DNA of 64,000 bases from the NCBI RefSeq assembly GCF_012911565.1, contig NZ_JAAMPU010000107.1:434001-498000 (forward strand). Reading direction: 5' to 3'. This DNA comes from Flavobacterium silvaticum. Lineage in GTDB: Bacteria; Bacteroidota; Bacteroidia; Flavobacteriales; Flavobacteriaceae. A program made the translations under genes and the position numbers. The notes under the pieces are model-generated. The model was not told where the DNA came from and did not search any database. It was given only the letters and a program-made list of their open reading frames with translations. Shown here one piece after another: positions 62,985 through 64,000 of this stretch. Numbering within the stretch: position 1 is the stretch's first letter; every line of letters begins with the position of its first letter.

Positions 62985-64000
62985 TTGAGTTTTACCCGGT
63001 ACTTTTTATATGCGACGTTGCTCGCATCATTATCTGTCGTATCCCAGCATACCAATCGTATTACTGCGCGGCTTGACAGTGACCGCAAAACAATTTCTGT
63101 CGAAGAAAAACTGACGTTCCGAAATGAAACCGGGCAGCCATTAAACGAGATTGTATTCAACGACTGGAACAATGCTTTTTCTACAAAAGATTCTCCTTTG
63201 GGCCGAAGATTTTCAGACGAATTCATTAAAAGTTTTCATTTAGCCAAAGAAAAGGAACGCGGTAGCAGCCAGAACCTTAAAATTACTTTTGCCGACGGAT
63301 CTGAAGCGATATGGAAACGCCCCGAAGGCTCACCCGATTTAATTATCTTACAACTCCCGAATAAACTTTCTCCAGGGCAATCATTGGATGTATCGATTAC
63401 TTTCGATTCTAAAATCCCATCGGCCAAATTTACCAGATACGGGTATACGGACGACGGAAATTACCAGTTACGGGATTGGCTCATCACTCCTGCCCGATTT
63501 GAAAACGGCGATTTTTTGCGTTACAACAACCAGAACCTCGACGACATCTCCAACGGTTTCAGTGATTATGAAATCGACCTCAGTATTCCGGAAAATCTCG
63601 ATTTGGTCTGTGATCTTGATGTGATAAAAAATAGTCCCGGAACGTATCGCCTGAATGGAAAAAACAGGAATTCTTTTGGGCTGTATATTGGCGACAGAAG
63701 CAAATTCAATTTGTTCACCAACGACAACATCAATATCGAGAATGGGATCGACGGACGCAAAGTCACCGACATCCAGAAAGCGCTCATCGTAGATAAAATT
63801 TCCAAATTCGTTACGGAACGCATTGGCGATTTACCGCGGGGGAAAATCATGGTTTCGGAAGAAGATTACGCCCGCAATCCAGTGTATGGCCTGAATCAGC
63901 TTCCGGGTTTCCTCGCTCCTTTTTCCGATGCTTATTTATACGAACTTAAGTTCCTTAAAACCTATCTGCACAATTTCCTCCAACAGGGATTGAAGCTCGA
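62985..64000 (+). CDS. M1-like metallopeptidase, N-terminal part
   Basis: It runs off the right edge; 338 residues are seen. A TTG start gives a signal peptide (LYATLLASLSVVSQ). The following region is a beta-sandwich like the N-terminal domain of M1 aminopeptidases (ARLDSDRKTISVEEKLTF, NEIVFNDWNNAF). It then moves into NPVYGLNQLPGFLAPF and ELKFLKTYLHNFL, which I associate with flavobacterial M1-like metalloproteases. The zinc motif HExxH would lie beyond the window, so activity cannot be judged. An in-frame stop at 62967-62969 limits the start. Confidence 0.72.
   Translation, partial: MSFTRYFLYATLLASLSVVSQHTNRITARLDSDRKTISVEEKLTFRNETGQPLNEIVFNDWNNAFSTKDSPLGRRFSDEFIKSFHLAKEKERGSSQNLKITFADGSEAIWKRPEGSPDLIILQLPNKLSPGQSLDVSITFDSKIPSAKFTRYGYTDDGNYQLRDWLITPARFENGDFLRYNNQNLDDISNGFSDYEIDLSIPENLDLVCDLDVIKNSPGTYRLNGKNRNSFGLYIGDRSKFNLFTNDNINIENGIDGRKVTDIQKALIVDKISKFVTERIGDLPRGKIMVSEEDYARNPVYGLNQLPGFLAPFSDAYLYELKFLKTYLHNFLQQGLKL

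Overview
The window looks like a chromosomal segment of a Flavobacteriaceae member, most likely Flavobacterium or a close relative. The evidence is the family set: type IX secretion (T9SS) sorting domains of types A and B, a PorP/SprF-like protein, DUF4835, DUF6913 and DUF6495 proteins, a poxvirus-type topoisomerase IB and FabV. Promoters follow the Bacteroidetes pattern TTG-N16..23-TAnnTTTG, Shine-Dalgarno sequences are scarce, and TTG/GTG starts are common. I see no tRNA, rRNA, insertion sequence, prophage or CRISPR array. The only structural RNA is RNase P RNA.

Layout. 1-13.9 kb: a partial S8 protease, smpB, an XRE regulator, pcm, a Gfo/Idh oxidoreductase, 3-hydroxybutyryl-CoA dehydrogenase, DUF1015, a YggS protein, an exonuclease/GIY-YIG protein, a K+ channel and miaA. 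These are followed by two paralogous lipoprotein plus beta-barrel gene pairs on either side of an acyl-ACP thioesterase. 13.9-33.3 kb, mostly minus strand: a two-component system, coaE, a glycosyltransferase, a T9SS cargo protein, fabV, an operon bamD-omega-coaBC-DUF4835-recN, and DUF6913-dapA. A split 5'-nucleotidase lies here on the plus strand. Two YhhN-like membrane proteins and ligA close the region.

33.4-49 kb: a GH114-like lipoprotein, DUF6495, the rpsF-rpsR-rplI operon, a LytTR regulator, priA, rnpB, topoisomerase IB, dnaX with a probable -1 frameshift giving gamma and tau, and a polyphosphate operon (SixA-like phosphatase, ppk1, ppx, TMEM175 channel). 49-60 kb: a four-gene surface locus with a 2373-residue repetitive adhesin, a PorP/SprF-like protein and an OmpA-family protein. 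It resembles the SprB/SprF arrangement used in gliding and attachment. 60-64 kb: DoxX, a GAF/histidine kinase gene broken by a frameshift, a LOG-family protein and the start of an M1-like peptidase.

The features most worth following up are: the dnaX slippery site; the duplicated lipoprotein/barrel pairs; the adhesin's layered repeat structure; three intergenic elements with shared ends (one carrying a 40-nt perfect palindrome); a 13/14-nt-spaced TGTTGTAA array after the adhesin operon; a 9-nt tandem repeat family at two loci; and the frameshifted GAF kinase.
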